Positions 24,908 through 35,950 are shown, numbered from the stretch's first letter. The stretch: DNA of 49,261 bases from an uncultured Oscillospiraceae bacterium (GCA_944387625.1 CALXFQ010000006.1:1-49261), one strand, 5' to 3'. Translations and numbers: made by a program. Notes: generated from the sequence alone by a model not told the origin.

Positions 24908-25600
24908 TCAGAACAAGGCCATTGCGCCATACCAGATCAGCATGATCCCTGCCAAGCTCACCACCACCGGGACGATGTAGGAGGACACGTTGTCCAGTAC
25001 CCGTTCGATCCTTTTGATCGTGGCCGTCCCCTGCAATTTGTTGTATCCAAAATAGAGCACGATCAGTGGGAGCATATACATGAAGTTATACAGGAGCATG
25101 AATAACAGCGCCAGGGGGAAGTTCAAATGATAGCTTGTGAGCAGCGCCAAGAAGCCAAAATACGGGAACGCGCTGGTCAATTCTACCATGCAAAAAGCCG
25201 CCCCCATGATGAGCAAGGATATGGGAGAGAGCTGGGCAGGGGCTTTGATCTGGGCTTCCCCACCGTCACGGTCATGCCGGCCCGCGTTGCTTTGCCTTGT
25301 CTTGATGATGAGCCGGATCCCCGCCGCCAAAAGGACCATGCCGCCTATTGCCCCCGCCCCATGTACATACAGTGGGTACGCATTTACGATCTTCATAAGG
25401 AATTTTGATGCCCACGCGGCGATCCCATAATAGATGGCCAAGCCCATGATCGGATTTGCCTTGCCGATGCCAGCGATAAAGAACCAAATATGCCGTTTCT
25501 TCCTGACCATCGCCTGAAGAAGCATCTGCTGGGCGATGGCAGGCGGATTCAAACTGTCAAAAAAACTTGCTGTGAATGTGGTGCCTAATAAAAGCCACAT
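24908..25600 (-). CDS. Polytopic membrane protein, GAP/Sap-like
   Basis: 230 aa with about six hydrophobic helices: two in 1-70, one near 80-95, then a basic cytoplasmic loop (KTRQSNAGRHDRDGGEAQ), and three more to the C-terminus. The N-terminal FFDSLNPPAIAQQMLL resembles the start of GAP-family (Sap/LysE-superfamily-like) proteins; this naming is from memory and tentative. It has no CxxC, so a CcdA/DsbD role is unlikely. Base composition is lower in GC than the neighbours. It is first in a two-gene unit with the broken kinase and has an unusually structured leader. AAGGGA precedes the ATG. Confidence 0.78.
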   Translation of the reverse strand: MWLLLGTTFTASFFDSLNPPAIAQQMLLQAMVRKKRHIWFFIAGIGKANPIMGLAIYYGIAAWASKFLMKIVNAYPLYVHGAGAIGGMVLLAAGIRLIIKTRQSNAGRHDRDGGEAQIKAPAQLSPISLLIMGAAFCMVELTSAFPYFGFLALLTSYHLNFPLALLFMLLYNFMYMLPLIVLYFGYNKLQGTATIKRIERVLDNVSSYIVPVVVSLAGIMLIWYGAMALF

Positions 25601-25608
25601 ATGTTTCC

Positions 25609-25648
25609 CTTAAAAATAAACAGGCCAGCGTTTGTGTAACGCTGGCCT
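25609..25648 (-). terminator. Second leader hairpin, just before the membrane-protein gene
   Basis: AGGCCAGCGTT and AACGCTGGCCT form a perfect 11-bp stem (25622-25648); on the minus strand TGTTTATTTTTAA follows, leading straight into the ribosome site. It is positioned to act as an attenuator. Confidence 0.65.
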
Positions 25649-25649
25649 A

Positions 25650-25730
25650 CTACACAAAAATCAAGTCCCCGGCGGGCTGGTTTTTTTCACTTTGCCTGGT
25701 GATGGGTCTTTCGCTGTTTTTCCACCTCAT
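25650..25730 (-). CDS. Possible 26-aa leader ORF 2
   Basis: ATG 25730 to TAG 25650, product starting MRWKNSERPITRQ and ending AGDLIFV. It is rich in charged residues. Its stop codon is one base before the second leader hairpin. No convincing ribosome site precedes it, so translation is unproven. Confidence 0.35.
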   Translation of the reverse strand: MRWKNSERPITRQSEKNQPAGDLIFV

Positions 25731-25748
25731 TTCCGATAATCCGCCAAT

Positions 25749-25800
25749 AAAAAAACGCTTATTCTCGCTCCTTCAATGGCCTAACGGAGCAAAAATAAGC
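25749..25800 (-). terminator. First leader hairpin with T-run
   Basis: On the minus strand GCTTATT-ttt-GCTCC pairs with GGAGC-gag-AATAAGC (25757-25800), followed by TTTTTTT. It lies about 25 nt after the predicted transcription start. Confidence 0.7.
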
Positions 25801-25802
25801 AT
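25773..25802 (-). CDS. Possible 9-aa leader peptide ORF 1
   Basis: ATG 25802 to TGA 25773 encodes MLIFAPLGH. The frame covers the first arm of the terminator hairpin and ends in its loop, as in ribosome-controlled attenuators. The ribosome site is poor (GGGAA only). Confidence 0.35.
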   Translation of the reverse strand: MLIFAPLGH

Positions 25803-25831
25803 TTCCCGGCAGAACTCAATTATCTTTGATG

Positions 25832-25860
25832 ATCGTATCACGATCTGTATGGCAAATCAA
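25832..25860 (-). promoter_or_regulatory. Promoter of the membrane-protein transcript
   Basis: Minus-strand TTGATT (25855-25860), 17 bp, TACGAT (25832-25837). It gives a leader of roughly 225 nt. Confidence 0.55.
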
Positions 25861-25908
25861 GCCTTTTTTTGGCTTTTTACCGCCGTTCAAACTGGGCAGA
25901 ACCGGCAA

Positions 25909-25934
25909 AACGGCGCAGCCGAAGCCGCGCCGTT
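25909..25934 (-). terminator. Terminator of clpB
   Basis: ACGGCGC and GCGCCGT with an inner TTCG-type loop, then TTTT, 13 bp after clpB on the minus strand. Confidence 0.65.
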
Positions 25935-25946
25935 CAGGGGACTTAT

Positions 25947-28538
<2,592 letters not shown>

Positions 28539-28557
28539 AGCACACACTCCTTTGTCT

Positions 28558-28584
28558 TTAGCACTCTCTAGGCGAGAGTGCTAA
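28558..28584 (-). promoter_or_regulatory. CIRCE operator (HrcA site)
   Basis: Exact CIRCE: TTAGCACTC, nine bases, GAGTGCTAA. It sits between the predicted transcription start and the clpB ribosome site, the usual position for HrcA repression. Confidence 0.95.
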
Positions 28585-28597
28585 TTCATTTACCTTC

Positions 28598-28625
28598 ACT
28601 ATACTCCATTTTTCCCAAAAGTCAA
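28598..28625 (-). promoter_or_regulatory. Promoter of clpB
   Basis: Minus-strand TTGACT (28620-28625), 16 bp, TATAGT (28598-28603), directly upstream of CIRCE. Confidence 0.75.
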
Positions 28626-28808
28626 GAGCCCTGCCCAGGGGTCACATAAAATTAACAAATGTTAAATTTGCCCAATTTCCAATTCCAAATTTTTACATAC
28701 TTAGTATTTGCTTAAGAAAATTTCCGTTTTTTCTTAATATCTATATGATATTTTATACTAGAAAAAGGATAAAACATCCCTCTTCATTTTCTTCCTCTCT
28801 TTTCTCAA

Positions 28809-28847
28809 GTTCCCCCGGGAGCGTCTGGTCAACGCCTCCGGGGGAAC
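28809..28847. repeat. GC-rich hairpin
   Basis: GTTCCCCCGGGAGCGT and ACGCCTCCGGGGGAAC pair over 16 positions with two mismatches; 7-nt loop. No T-tract. Confidence 0.75.
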
Positions 28848-28868
28848 GAGCTATCTTAGATCTTGGAT

Positions 28869-28897
28869 ACGCCCACGCCTGGCTCAGGCGTGGGCGT
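28869..28897. repeat. GC-rich perfect hairpin
   Basis: ACGCCCACGCCT, loop GGCTC, AGGCGTGGGCGT: a perfect 12-bp stem with no clear T-tract on either strand. Confidence 0.8.
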
Positions 28898-29010
28898 TTC
28901 AGGTCTGGCAAAGCCGGGGGTCCTTTTTTTCTTAGGGCTTCTGTCTTCTCTCCTTTCACTTTTTTGTCTGTAAACGGTAATTTGAGAGAAGAAAGAGCGC
29001 GAAGCGCACA

Positions 29011-29053
29011 AAAATACCGGGCAATTTTCGCTTGGAAAATTGCCCGGTATTTT
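29011..29053 (-). terminator. Terminator of tRNA-Thr
   Basis: A perfect 19-bp stem (AAAATACCGGGCAATTTTC and complement, 5-nt loop), starting two bases after the tRNA CCA end, with T-rich flanks. Confidence 0.9.
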
Positions 29054-29054
29054 T

Positions 29055-29130
<76 letters not shown>

Positions 29131-29163
29131 AGATCTGATTCCAGGCCTTGCGGCAACTCCAAT

Positions 29164-29192
29164 ATAATAAAGCATAAAGCCGGATTTGTCAA
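29164..29192 (-). promoter_or_regulatory. Promoter of tRNA-Thr
   Basis: Minus-strand TTGACA (29187-29192), 17 bp, TATTAT (29164-29169), about 34 bp before the mature 5' end. Confidence 0.82.
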
Positions 29193-29246
29193 GGGTTTTT
29201 TTTATTTTTTTCCAGGTATTTTCCGATCCTCGACGATCATTTAGAA

Positions 29247-29275
29247 AGGGCCTGCCGCTTATCACGGCAGGCCCT
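29247..29275 (-). terminator. Terminator of the ribosomal/rpoA cluster
   Basis: AGGGCCTGCCG and CGGCAGGCCCT, loop of seven, followed by TTTCT, 11 bp after rplQ. Confidence 0.8.
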
Positions 29276-29285
29276 GACCATTTGA

Positions 29286-29627
29286 TCAGACCAGTTCGAT
29301 CACGGCCATCTCGGCGGCGTCGCCGCGGCGGGGGCCGGTGCGGGTCACTCTGGTGTAGCCGCCGTTGCGGTCGGCGTACTTGGGAGCGATCTCGTGGAAG
29401 AGCTTGTGGCACACATCCTCGTCGGTGATGTAGGCCATGGCCCGGCGGTAGGCAGTCAGGCCGCCCTTCTTGCCCAGGGTGATCATCTTCTCACACATGG
29501 GCTGCACTTCCTTGGCACGGTAAAAGGTGGTCTCCATCTTACCGTTGCGGAGCAGGTCGGTGACCTGCTGACGCAGGAGCGCTCTTCTCTGTTCGCTGGT
29601 CTTGCCCAGCTTACGAGTGCCAAACAT
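29286..29627 (-). CDS. rplQ: 50S ribosomal protein L17
   Basis: 113 aa; starts [20 protein letters not shown] and ends with the conserved [27 protein letters not shown]17 lies near the peptide exit tunnel. It is the last gene of the alpha operon, directly after rpoA, with a terminator behind it. Slightly shorter than the B. subtilis protein (about 120 aa). Confidence 0.97.
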   Translation of the reverse strand: MFGTRKLGKTSEQRRALLRQQVTDLLRNGKMETTFYRAKEVQPMCEKMITLGKKGGLTAYRRAMAYITDEDVCHKLFHEIAPKYADRNGGYTRVTRTGPRRGDAAEMAVIELV

Positions 29628-29664
29628 GAACGTTTCCTCCTTATATAAAGGTTAACACGAATAA

Positions 29665-30624
29665 TTAGTTGTTGCTGCCGGTGTCCTCGCTGGCCAGGGA
29701 CAGGCCCATCATCTCCAGCTTCTTCTGGACTTCATCCAGGGACTTCTTGCCCATGTTCCGCACCTTCATCATGTCCTCGCCGGTCTTGTTGATCAGATCG
29801 GCCACGGTGTTGATGTTGGCACGCTTCAGGCAGTTGAAGCTACGCACGGACAGATCCAGCTCATCGATGGTCATGGACAGCTTGGCGTCCGGCCGGTCGG
29901 AGACCTTCTCCACCACGGTGGAGCCGATGCTCACGGTGTCGGACAGGCTGGTGAAGACCGTCAGATGATCGGACAGGATCTTGGCGCCCAGGCAGACAGC
30001 GTCCTTGGCGGAGATGGTGGAATCGGTCCAGACCTCCAGCGTCAGCTTGTCGAAGTCGGTCTTGTCGCCGACACGGCAAGGCTCCACCGTGTAATTCACC
30101 TTGTTCACAGGGGAATAGATGGAGTCGATGGGGATCACGCCGATCACGGTCTGGGGGGTCTTGTTCCGATCGGCGGGCACATAGCCACGGCCCTGGGACA
30201 AGGTGATCTCCATATTGAATGTAGCGTCCTCCCCCAGGGTGCAGATGTGCAGCTCCGGGTTCAGGATCTCCACCTCGCTGTCAGCCTTGATGTCGCCGGC
30301 CGTGACCTCACAGGGGCCTACGGCGTCGATATACACCGTCTTGATGCCGGTGCTGTGGAGCTTCATGATCATGCGCTTGACGTTCAGAACGATCTCGGTC
30401 ACATCCTCGGTGACGCCGGGGATGGTGGAGAACTCGTGCTGGACGCCCTGGATCTTCACGGAGGTGGCGGCGTATCCGGGCAGACTGCTCAGCAGGATGC
30501 GGCGCAGGGAATTGCCCAGGGTCATGCCATAGCCACGCTCCAGAGGCTCCACGACGAACTTGCCGTAGGACTGGCCCTCGGGGGAATCGGCACAAGTGAT
30601 GCGGGGCTTTTCAATTTCTACCAT
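29665..30624 (-). CDS. rpoA: RNA polymerase alpha subunit
   Basis: 319 aa. The N-terminal assembly domain (about 1-235, with [28 protein letters not shown]) dimerises and nucleates beta/beta' binding. A short linker leads to the C-terminal DNA- and activator-binding domain (about 250-312, [21 protein letters not shown]). Position between rpsD and rplQ is standard for Firmicutes. The 72-nt gap to rpsD shows no clear promoter. Confidence 0.98.
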   Translation of the reverse strand: MVEIEKPRITCADSPEGQSYGKFVVEPLERGYGMTLGNSLRRILLSSLPGYAATSVKIQGVQHEFSTIPGVTEDVTEIVLNVKRMIMKLHSTGIKTVYIDAVGPCEVTAGDIKADSEVEILNPELHICTLGEDATFNMEITLSQGRGYVPADRNKTPQTVIGVIPIDSIYSPVNKVNYTVEPCRVGDKTDFDKLTLEVWTDSTISAKDAVCLGAKILSDHLTVFTSLSDTVSIGSTVVEKVSDRPDAKLSMTIDELDLSVRSFNCLKRANINTVADLINKTGEDMMKVRNMGKKSLDEVQKKLEMMGLSLASEDTGSNN

Positions 30625-30696
30625 GAATCATAACCCTCCTTAAAAGTGTGGGGCGGGCCGCCCCACGCAGTGAAATGCAAACGAACAGGGGGTCGA

Positions 30697-31293
30697 TCAC
30701 TTGGAGTACAACTCGACGATCAGGTGGACCGCGATGTCGAAGTCGATATCCGCCTGGGTCGGCATAGCAACGACCTTACCGGTGAGGGTGTTCTTGTCAC
30801 GGTCGAGCCACTTGGGGGCAGCAACGAACGTATCGTCTTCCTTCAGCTTCTTGAAGAAGCTGTTGGAAACGCTCTTCTCGCAGACGGCCACCACATCGCC
30901 CACCTTGATCAGGTAGCTGGGGATGTTGACACGCTTGCCGTTGACGGTGAAGTGGCCGTGGTTCACCAGCTGGCGAGCCTGACGGCGGGAGTTGGCAAAG
31001 CCCAGACGGTACACCACGTTGTCCAGCCGGCGCTCCACCAGGGACAGCAGGTTCTCACCGGTGTTGCCCTCACGGCGGGCGGCCTTGTCGTAGTAGTTCC
31101 GGAACTGCTTCTCCTGGATACCGTAAACGAACTTGACCTTCTGCTTCTCAGTCAGCTGAGTGGCATACTCAGACTTCTTCGCTCTTCTCTGGCCGCCGGG
31201 GTTCTTGTTGGAAGTCTTGTTGTAACCCATTGCGGCAGGAGAAACGCCCAGCGTTCTGCAACGCTTCAGCACGGGCTGCATATTCTTAGCCAT
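30697..31293 (-). CDS. rpsD: 30S ribosomal protein S4
   Basis: 198 aa. Primary 16S-binding protein of the 30S body; the S4 RNA-binding domain spans about 88-150 (RRLDNVVYRLGFANSRRQARQLVNHGHF). The N-terminal zinc knuckle of some S4 proteins is absent (only one Cys, near residue 12), so this is the zinc-free type. In Clostridia rpsD commonly sits here, unlike in B. subtilis where it is elsewhere. S4 can repress its own operon in some bacteria. Confidence 0.97.
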   Translation of the reverse strand: MAKNMQPVLKRCRTLGVSPAAMGYNKTSNKNPGGQRRAKKSEYATQLTEKQKVKFVYGIQEKQFRNYYDKAARREGNTGENLLSLVERRLDNVVYRLGFANSRRQARQLVNHGHFTVNGKRVNIPSYLIKVGDVVAVCEKSVSNSFFKKLKEDDTFVAAPKWLDRDKNTLTGKVVAMPTQADIDFDIAVHLIVELYSK

Positions 31294-31319
31294 ATTGCAA
31301 ATTTCCTCCTATCACAAAA

Positions 31320-31721
31320 TCAGACACGACGTCTTTTGGGCGGACGGCAGCCGTTGTGGGGGATGGGCGTCACGTCCTTGATCATCACGACTTCCAGGCC
31401 GGCAGTCTGCAGAGCCCGGATGGCAGCCTCACGTCCCTGGCCGGGGCCTTTCACATAGACCTCCACGGACTTCAGGTTGCAGTTCTCGATCGCCGCCTTG
31501 GCAGCGGTCTCCGCCGCGGTCTGAGCAGCGAAGGGGGTGGACTTACGGGAGCCACGGAAACCCAGACCGCCGGAGGAAGCCCAGCTCAGGGCATTGCCGT
31601 TCAGGTCGGTGATGGTGACCATGGTGTTGTTGAAAGAGGAGCGGATATGCGCCGCGCCCTTTTCGATATTCTTGCGCTCACGACGGCGCTTGATGACCTT
31701 CTTAGCAGCTTTTGCAGCCAT
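31320..31721 (-). CDS. rpsK: 30S ribosomal protein S11
   Basis: 133 aa; a platform protein near the mRNA exit. A basic N-terminal [20 protein letters not shown] is followed by the conserved [14 protein letters not shown] block (here [16 protein letters not shown]) and the C-terminal [18 protein letters not shown]. Fifteen nt after rpsM, with its own GGAGG site. Confidence 0.98.
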   Translation of the reverse strand: MAAKAAKKVIKRRRERKNIEKGAAHIRSSFNNTMVTITDLNGNALSWASSGGLGFRGSRKSTPFAAQTAAETAAKAAIENCNLKSVEVYVKGPGQGREAAIRALQTAGLEVVMIKDVTPIPHNGCRPPKRRRV

Positions 31722-31736
31722 TACATATCCCTCCTC

Positions 31737-32105
31737 TTACTTCTTCTTGTTGGCGATGGTCTTCTTCGGGCCCTTCCGGGTACGAGCGTTGGTCTTGGTA
31801 CGCTGGCCACGGACGGGCAGACCACGGCGATGCCGCAGACCACGGTAGCAGCCGATCTCAGAGAGCCGCTTGATGTTCATCGCGGTCTCACGGCGCAGGT
31901 CGCCCTCGATGATATAGTTGTGCTCGATAACGTCACGGAGCTTGGCCTCCTGATCCTCGGTCAGGTCCTTGACCCGGATGTCGGGGTCGATGCCGGTGGT
32001 CTCAAGCACCTTGGCGGCCCGGGCGGGGCCGATGCCGTAGATATAAGTCAGCGCAACTTCGATACGCTTATCGCGGGGAAGATCGATACCAGAAATACGT
32101 GCCAT
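31737..32105 (-). CDS. rpsM: 30S ribosomal protein S13
   Basis: 122 aa; head protein that contacts the P-site tRNA and forms bridge B1. Starts [20 protein letters not shown]; the helix-two-turn-helix ([15 protein letters not shown]) and the basic tail [17 protein letters not shown] are present. Confidence 0.98.
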   Translation of the reverse strand: MARISGIDLPRDKRIEVALTYIYGIGPARAAKVLETTGIDPDIRVKDLTEDQEAKLRDVIEHNYIIEGDLRRETAMNIKRLSEIGCYRGLRHRRGLPVRGQRTKTNARTRKGPKKTIANKKK

Positions 32106-32124
32106 ACTTTTTCAGCACCTCCTA

Positions 32125-32238
32125 TTAGCCTTGTCTCTGCTTATGCTTGGGGTTTTCGCAAATTACCATAACGCGACCCTTGCGCTTGATGACCTTACAC
32201 TTTTCGCACATGGGCTTAACGGACGGTCTTACCTTCAT
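32125..32238 (-). CDS. rpmJ: 50S ribosomal protein L36
   Basis: 37 aa, below the usual ORF length cut-off. It starts [14 protein letters not shown] and has the full zinc set C11, C14, C27 and H32, so it is the zinc-containing (C+) form. GGAGG is eight bases before the ATG. Order infA-rpmJ-rpsM is conserved. Confidence 0.97.
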   Translation of the reverse strand: MKVRPSVKPMCEKCKVIKRKGRVMVICENPKHKQRQG

Positions 32239-32277
32239 ACTGTTTAACCTCCATATGAGAATAGAAATCCTCGAATT

Positions 32278-32496
32278 TTACTTGCTTCTCCAGGTGATCC
32301 GGCCTTGGGTCAGATCGTAAGGAGACATTTGAACGGTTACTTTATCACCGGGCAAGATCTTGATAAAGTTCATCCTGAGCTTGCCGGAGATGTGGGCCAG
32401 AATGGTGTGTCCGTTGCCGATGTCCACCTTGAACATGGCGTTGGGCAATGCATCCACCACGATGCCCTCAATTTCGATTACGTCGTCTTTTGCCAA
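32278..32496 (-). CDS. infA: Translation initiation factor IF-1
   Basis: 72 aa, the exact family size; a single S1/OB fold. Landmarks [36 protein letters not shown] and ITWR. IF-1 blocks the A-site during initiation with IF-2 and IF-3. Confidence 0.98.
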   Translation of the reverse strand: MAKDDVIEIEGIVVDALPNAMFKVDIGNGHTILAHISGKLRMNFIKILPGDKVTVQMSPYDLTQGRITWRSK

Positions 32497-32500
32497 GTGA

Positions 32501-32803
32501 TTACCCTCCTAGGTCGTTACTTTGCATGCTCCTGGCGATGGACGCCAGGTCTCTTCGTAATTCGCTGTTGAGCACTTTGCCGCCGGTCCTCAGTTTCTCG
32601 GCGACTCTGGTCTCGGAGCGAAGGACCTTTCGTATGTGCCGGCGGGATTTCCGCTTGGGCTTGTCAACAGTTCGGTCCTTTCCATTGGCCAGGAACACGA
32701 ACCGCTGGTCTACGCCTACGCAGTAGAACAGCTCTCCTTGATCTCTGCCGGCTGTGGAAACCAACACATCGGATATCTCACATTCCGTTATCACTGTTTC
32801 CAT
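32501..32803 (-). CDS. KOW-domain RNA-binding protein (L14e-like)
   Basis: 100 aa. The N-terminal half is a KOW-type small beta barrel ([19 protein letters not shown]...[10 protein letters not shown]) and the rest is basic/helical ([13 protein letters not shown]). Such proteins, annotated as KOW-domain or L14e-like, sit between map and infA in many Clostridia; the function is unknown, with ribosome or rRNA binding inferred from fold and place. ATG 32803 is taken over TTG 32809; the start lies three bases beyond the map stop. Confidence 0.87.
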   Translation of the reverse strand: METVITECEISDVLVSTAGRDQGELFYCVGVDQRFVFLANGKDRTVDKPKRKSRRHIRKVLRSETRVAEKLRTGGKVLNSELRRDLASIARSMQSNDLGG

Positions 32804-32805
32804 AG

Positions 32806-33561
32806 TCAAAGTCCTTCGGCGACGGTGAGTATCTCCGGCTCGCCGTCGGTGATGAGTACAGTATTTTCGTAGTGGGCCGAGAGCTTGCCGTCGGCAGTGA
32901 CGGTGGTCCAGCCGTCGTCCAGGACCCGGACGTCATAAACGCCCTGGTTGACCATCGGCTCGATCGCCAGCGTCATGCCCCGCAGCAGGCGAGGCCCACG
33001 GCCGGGCGCGCCGAAATTCGGCACCTCCGGCTCTTCGTGCAGCTGCGCGCCTACGCCGTGACCTACGAAGGACCGCACAACTGAAAAACCGTTAGACTCC
33101 ACATACGTCTGGATGGCGTGGGAGATATCGGACACACGGTGTCCGGGGGTCGCGAAGCGGAGACCCTCATAGAAGCTCTGCTTCGTCACATCGATCAGCT
33201 TCCGGGCCTGGGTGCTGACGGCACCGCAGGGGAAGGTAGCCGCGCAATCGCCATGAAATCCCTGGTAGTACGCCCCAACGTCGATGGACACGATGTCCCC
33301 GTCCTGGAGGGTGTAGCCTCCGGGGATGCCGTGGATCACCGTATCGTTGACGGAGATGCATACGCTGGCGGGATAGCCGTGATACTTCAGGAACGACGGT
33401 TTTGCGCCCTGCGCCACGATGAATGCGTGGACGGCTTTATCGATCTGCTTGGTGGACACGCCGGGCCTGACCATCTCCCCTGCCAAAGCACGGGCTGCCG
33501 CGGTGATCTTACAGGCCTGACGCATAGCCACCAGCTCTCGTTCATTCTTGATCGCGATCAT
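32806..33561 (-). CDS. map: Methionine aminopeptidase, type I
   Basis: 251 aa; removes the initiator Met from new proteins. All five metal ligands are visible: the two Asp in SIDVGAYYQGFHGDCAATF, His in GHGVGAQLHEEP, Glu in LAIEPM, and Glu in AHYENTVLIT. Its ATG overlaps the adk stop (ATGA), indicating translational coupling. Confidence 0.97.
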   Translation of the reverse strand: MIAIKNERELVAMRQACKITAAARALAGEMVRPGVSTKQIDKAVHAFIVAQGAKPSFLKYHGYPASVCISVNDTVIHGIPGGYTLQDGDIVSIDVGAYYQGFHGDCAATFPCGAVSTQARKLIDVTKQSFYEGLRFATPGHRVSDISHAIQTYVESNGFSVVRSFVGHGVGAQLHEEPEVPNFGAPGRGPRLLRGMTLAIEPMVNQGVYDVRVLDDGWTTVTADGKLSAHYENTVLITDGEPEILTVAEGL

Positions 33562-34196
33562 ACCAGATCCCCTATCGCCTTGAGGATCGACTGCTGGACA
33601 TCTTCGATGGACTGGCTGCCGTCCAGGATCCGGAGCTTGCCGGACCGGGCGTAGTAGTCCTTCAGCGGCTCGGTGGACTGGTGGTAGATCTCCAGCCGGC
33701 GGCGCACCGTTTCCGGGGCGTCGTCCTTCCGGACCGCCAGTTCACCGCCGCACTGGTCGCAGATGCCGGCGGTCTTGGGAGGATGGGCGTCGATGTGGTA
33801 GCTGCTGCCGCAGTGGCTGCAGACCCGGCGGCCGGTCATCCGGCGCTCGATCACATCGTCGTCGATCTCCAGGGAGACCACATGGTCGATCCCGATGCCC
33901 TTTTGGTCCAGGGCCTCCGCCTGGGCCAGGGTGCGGGGCACCCCGTCCAGGATGAAGCCATTGGAGCAGTCGGGCTGGGCCACCCGGTCCGCGACGATGC
34001 TGAGGATCAGCTCGTCAGGGACCAGAAGGCCGCCGTCCATGTAGGTCCTTACTTGTTTACCAAGCTCAGAGCCATTGGCCATGGCATCTCTGAGCATGTT
34101 CCCGGTAGAAATGGCGGGGATGGAGAGCCGCTGTGCCAGCAGCTCCGCTTGTGTCCCCTTTCCAGCGCCGGGCGCGCCTAGTAGGATCATATTCAT
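33558..34196 (-). CDS. adk: Adenylate kinase
   Basis: 212 aa; converts AMP + ATP to 2 ADP. P-loop GAPGAGKGT at the N-terminus, FILDGVPRTLAQAEAL for AMP binding, and a long LID with a four-Cys zinc site (CSHC...CDQC), typical of Gram-positive Adk. The start at 34196 is eight bases from GGAGG. Position between secY and map is standard. Confidence 0.98.
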   Translation of the reverse strand: MNMILLGAPGAGKGTQAELLAQRLSIPAISTGNMLRDAMANGSELGKQVRTYMDGGLLVPDELILSIVADRVAQPDCSNGFILDGVPRTLAQAEALDQKGIGIDHVVSLEIDDDVIERRMTGRRVCSHCGSSYHIDAHPPKTAGICDQCGGELAVRKDDAPETVRRRLEIYHQSTEPLKDYYARSGKLRILDGSQSIEDVQQSILKAIGDLV

Positions 34197-34214
34197 CCTG
34201 CCGTCCTCCGGAGC

Positions 34215-35495
34215 TTAGTCCAGGAAGCCCTTGTAGTGCCGCATGAGCATCTGGGCCTCCAGGACCTTCACGGTCTCCAAAGCCACGCCCACCACGATGA
34301 TGATGGAGGTGCCGCCGATCGCGATGTTCTGGAAGGAAGGCATCAGGTTGCCGGCCACGATGGGCAGCAGGGCCACGATGCCCAGATACAGCGAACCAAA
34401 GACCACGATCTTATTGATCACCTTGGCGACGAAGTCGGAGGTGGGCTTGCCCGGACGGAAGCCGGGGATAAAGCCGCCGTTCTTCTTCAGGTTGTTGCCG
34501 ATCTCCACCGGATCGTACTGGATGGAGGCGTAGAACCAGCCGAAGAAGAAGATCATCAGGAAGTACACCACCGCGTAGGTCCAGCTGGTATTGCTCCACA
34601 CATGGGTGTAGAACCAGCTGTCCAGATCCCAGCCGGCGAAGGCGTAGATCGTAGCAGGCAGAGAGCAGATCGACTGCGCGAAGATCACAGGCATGACGCC
34701 GGACATGCTCACCTTGATCGGCAGGTTGGTGCTCTGGCCGCCGTAGATCTTCCGGCCCACCACCCGCTTGGCGTACTGCACCGGGATCCGGCGCTCGGCA
34801 TCGTTGACGAAGACGATGAACACGATCAGCGCGGCCACGCCCACGATGGCGATCAGGGCCTGCCACCAGTAGCTGGTGAAGAACATATTGTACAACGTGT
34901 TGACGCCGGAGGGGATGCTGGAGATGATGTTGGCGAACAGGATCATGGAGATGCCGTTGCCGATACCATGGGCGGTGATCTGCTCACCCAGCCACATCAC
35001 CACGGCGGAGCCGGCGGTGAAGGTCAGGATCAGCACGATCGCGGCCAGCCAGCCATCCTCGGTCAGGATGTCGTAGCCGGAGTTCTTGATCATCATGAAG
35101 TACGCCCAACCCATCAGCAGGCCCAGGCCCACGGTGGTGAAGCGGGTGATCTTCTCCAGCTTCTTCTTCCCTGCCTCGCCCTCTTCCTTGGCCATGCGCT
35201 CCAGGGGAGGCAGGGCCACGGTGAGCAGCTGGACGATGATGGAAGCGTTGATGTAGGGCTGGATGGACAGCGCCAGCACGGTCGCCTGAGAGAAGGCGGA
35301 GCCGGACATGGCGTTGTACAGGCCCAGGATGGTGGTGGACAGCACGGAGTCGAACATGTTGGTCAGTTCCGCGGTGTCCACGAAGGGGGCGGGGATCACG
35401 TTGCCGATCCGGTACAGCAGCAGGATGATCAACGTGAACATGATCTTCTTACGAAGTTCCGGGATGCTCCAAGCGTTACGCAGCGTCTTGAGCAC
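34215..35495 (-). CDS. secY: Protein translocase subunit SecY
   Basis: 426 aa with ten transmembrane helices; the protein-conducting pore with SecE and SecG. Family landmarks: ALSIQPYINASIIVQLLTVA near the N-terminal third, GIGNGISMILFANI, the pore/C4-C5 basic loop (ERRIPVQYAKRVVG), and YFYASIQYDP-like C-terminal block (here FGWFYASIQYDPVEIGNNLKKN). Starts one base after the rplO stop. Confidence 0.98.
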   Translation of the reverse strand: MLKTLRNAWSIPELRKKIMFTLIILLLYRIGNVIPAPFVDTAELTNMFDSVLSTTILGLYNAMSGSAFSQATVLALSIQPYINASIIVQLLTVALPPLERMAKEEGEAGKKKLEKITRFTTVGLGLLMGWAYFMMIKNSGYDILTEDGWLAAIVLILTFTAGSAVVMWLGEQITAHGIGNGISMILFANIISSIPSGVNTLYNMFFTSYWWQALIAIVGVAALIVFIVFVNDAERRIPVQYAKRVVGRKIYGGQSTNLPIKVSMSGVMPVIFAQSICSLPATIYAFAGWDLDSWFYTHVWSNTSWTYAVVYFLMIFFFGWFYASIQYDPVEIGNNLKKNGGFIPGFRPGKPTSDFVAKVINKIVVFGSLYLGIVALLPIVAGNLMPSFQNIAIGGTSIIIVVGVALETVKVLEAQMLMRHYKGFLD

Positions 35496-35936
35496 TTAAA
35501 CCACCTCGGCCTTTCCGCCTGCCTGCTGGATCTTCTCCTTTGCAGACTCAGAGAAAGCGGCGGCCTTGACGGTGAGCTTCTTGGTGAGGTTGCCGTTAGA
35601 GAGCACCTTCAGGCCGTAGGGACAGCTGGAGATGATGCCGGCCTCGATCAGGGCGGCGGCATCCACCACAGCGCCATCCTCGAAGCGGTCCAGGGCGGCC
35701 ACATTGATGGCGGTCAGGGGCTTGGCGTGGATATTGTTGAAGCCGCGCTTCGGCACCCGGCGGGCCAGAGGCATCTGGCCGCCTTCAAAGCCGGCACGGA
35801 CCTTGCCGCCGGAACGGGCCTTCTGGCCCTTATGGCCCCGGCCGCCGGTCTTGCCATTGCCGCTGCCGTGGCCACGGCCCTTGCGCTTGCCTACGTGGGT
35901 AGACCCCTCAACAGGAGAAAGCTTAGAAAGTTCCAT
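35496..35936 (-). CDS. rplO: 50S ribosomal protein L15
   Basis: 146 aa. The Gly/Lys/Arg-rich extended N-terminus ([20 protein letters not shown]) threads into 23S rRNA, and a globular C-terminal domain follows. Standard spc-operon place before secY. Confidence 0.98.
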   Translation of the reverse strand: MELSKLSPVEGSTHVGKRKGRGHGSGNGKTGGRGHKGQKARSGGKVRAGFEGGQMPLARRVPKRGFNNIHAKPLTAINVAALDRFEDGAVVDAAALIEAGIISSCPYGLKVLSNGNLTKKLTVKAAAFSESAKEKIQQAGGKAEVV

Positions 35937-35950
35937 TGATCGGTCCCTCC

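Larger units (their letters stand above)
28626..29010. other. Gene-poor, AT-rich and hairpin-rich intergenic region
   Basis: No gene was found in this 385-bp stretch. It holds TTAACA-AA-TGTTAA (28652-28665), an AT-rich inverted repeat TTAAGAAAA/TTTTCTTAA (about 28711-28738), two GC-rich hairpins (listed separately) and a CTTTTTTTC run near 28930. A small RNA is possible but no promoter-terminator pair is convincing. Confidence 0.6.

Noticed and set aside
24908..25600. CcdA/DsbD-type thiol transporter
   Set aside because: No paired cysteines in the membrane helices.
28652..28665. TTAACA-AA-TGTTAA as a Rex site
   Set aside because: Rex sites have TTGTTAA on the left and TTAACAA on the right with four bases between; order and spacing differ here.
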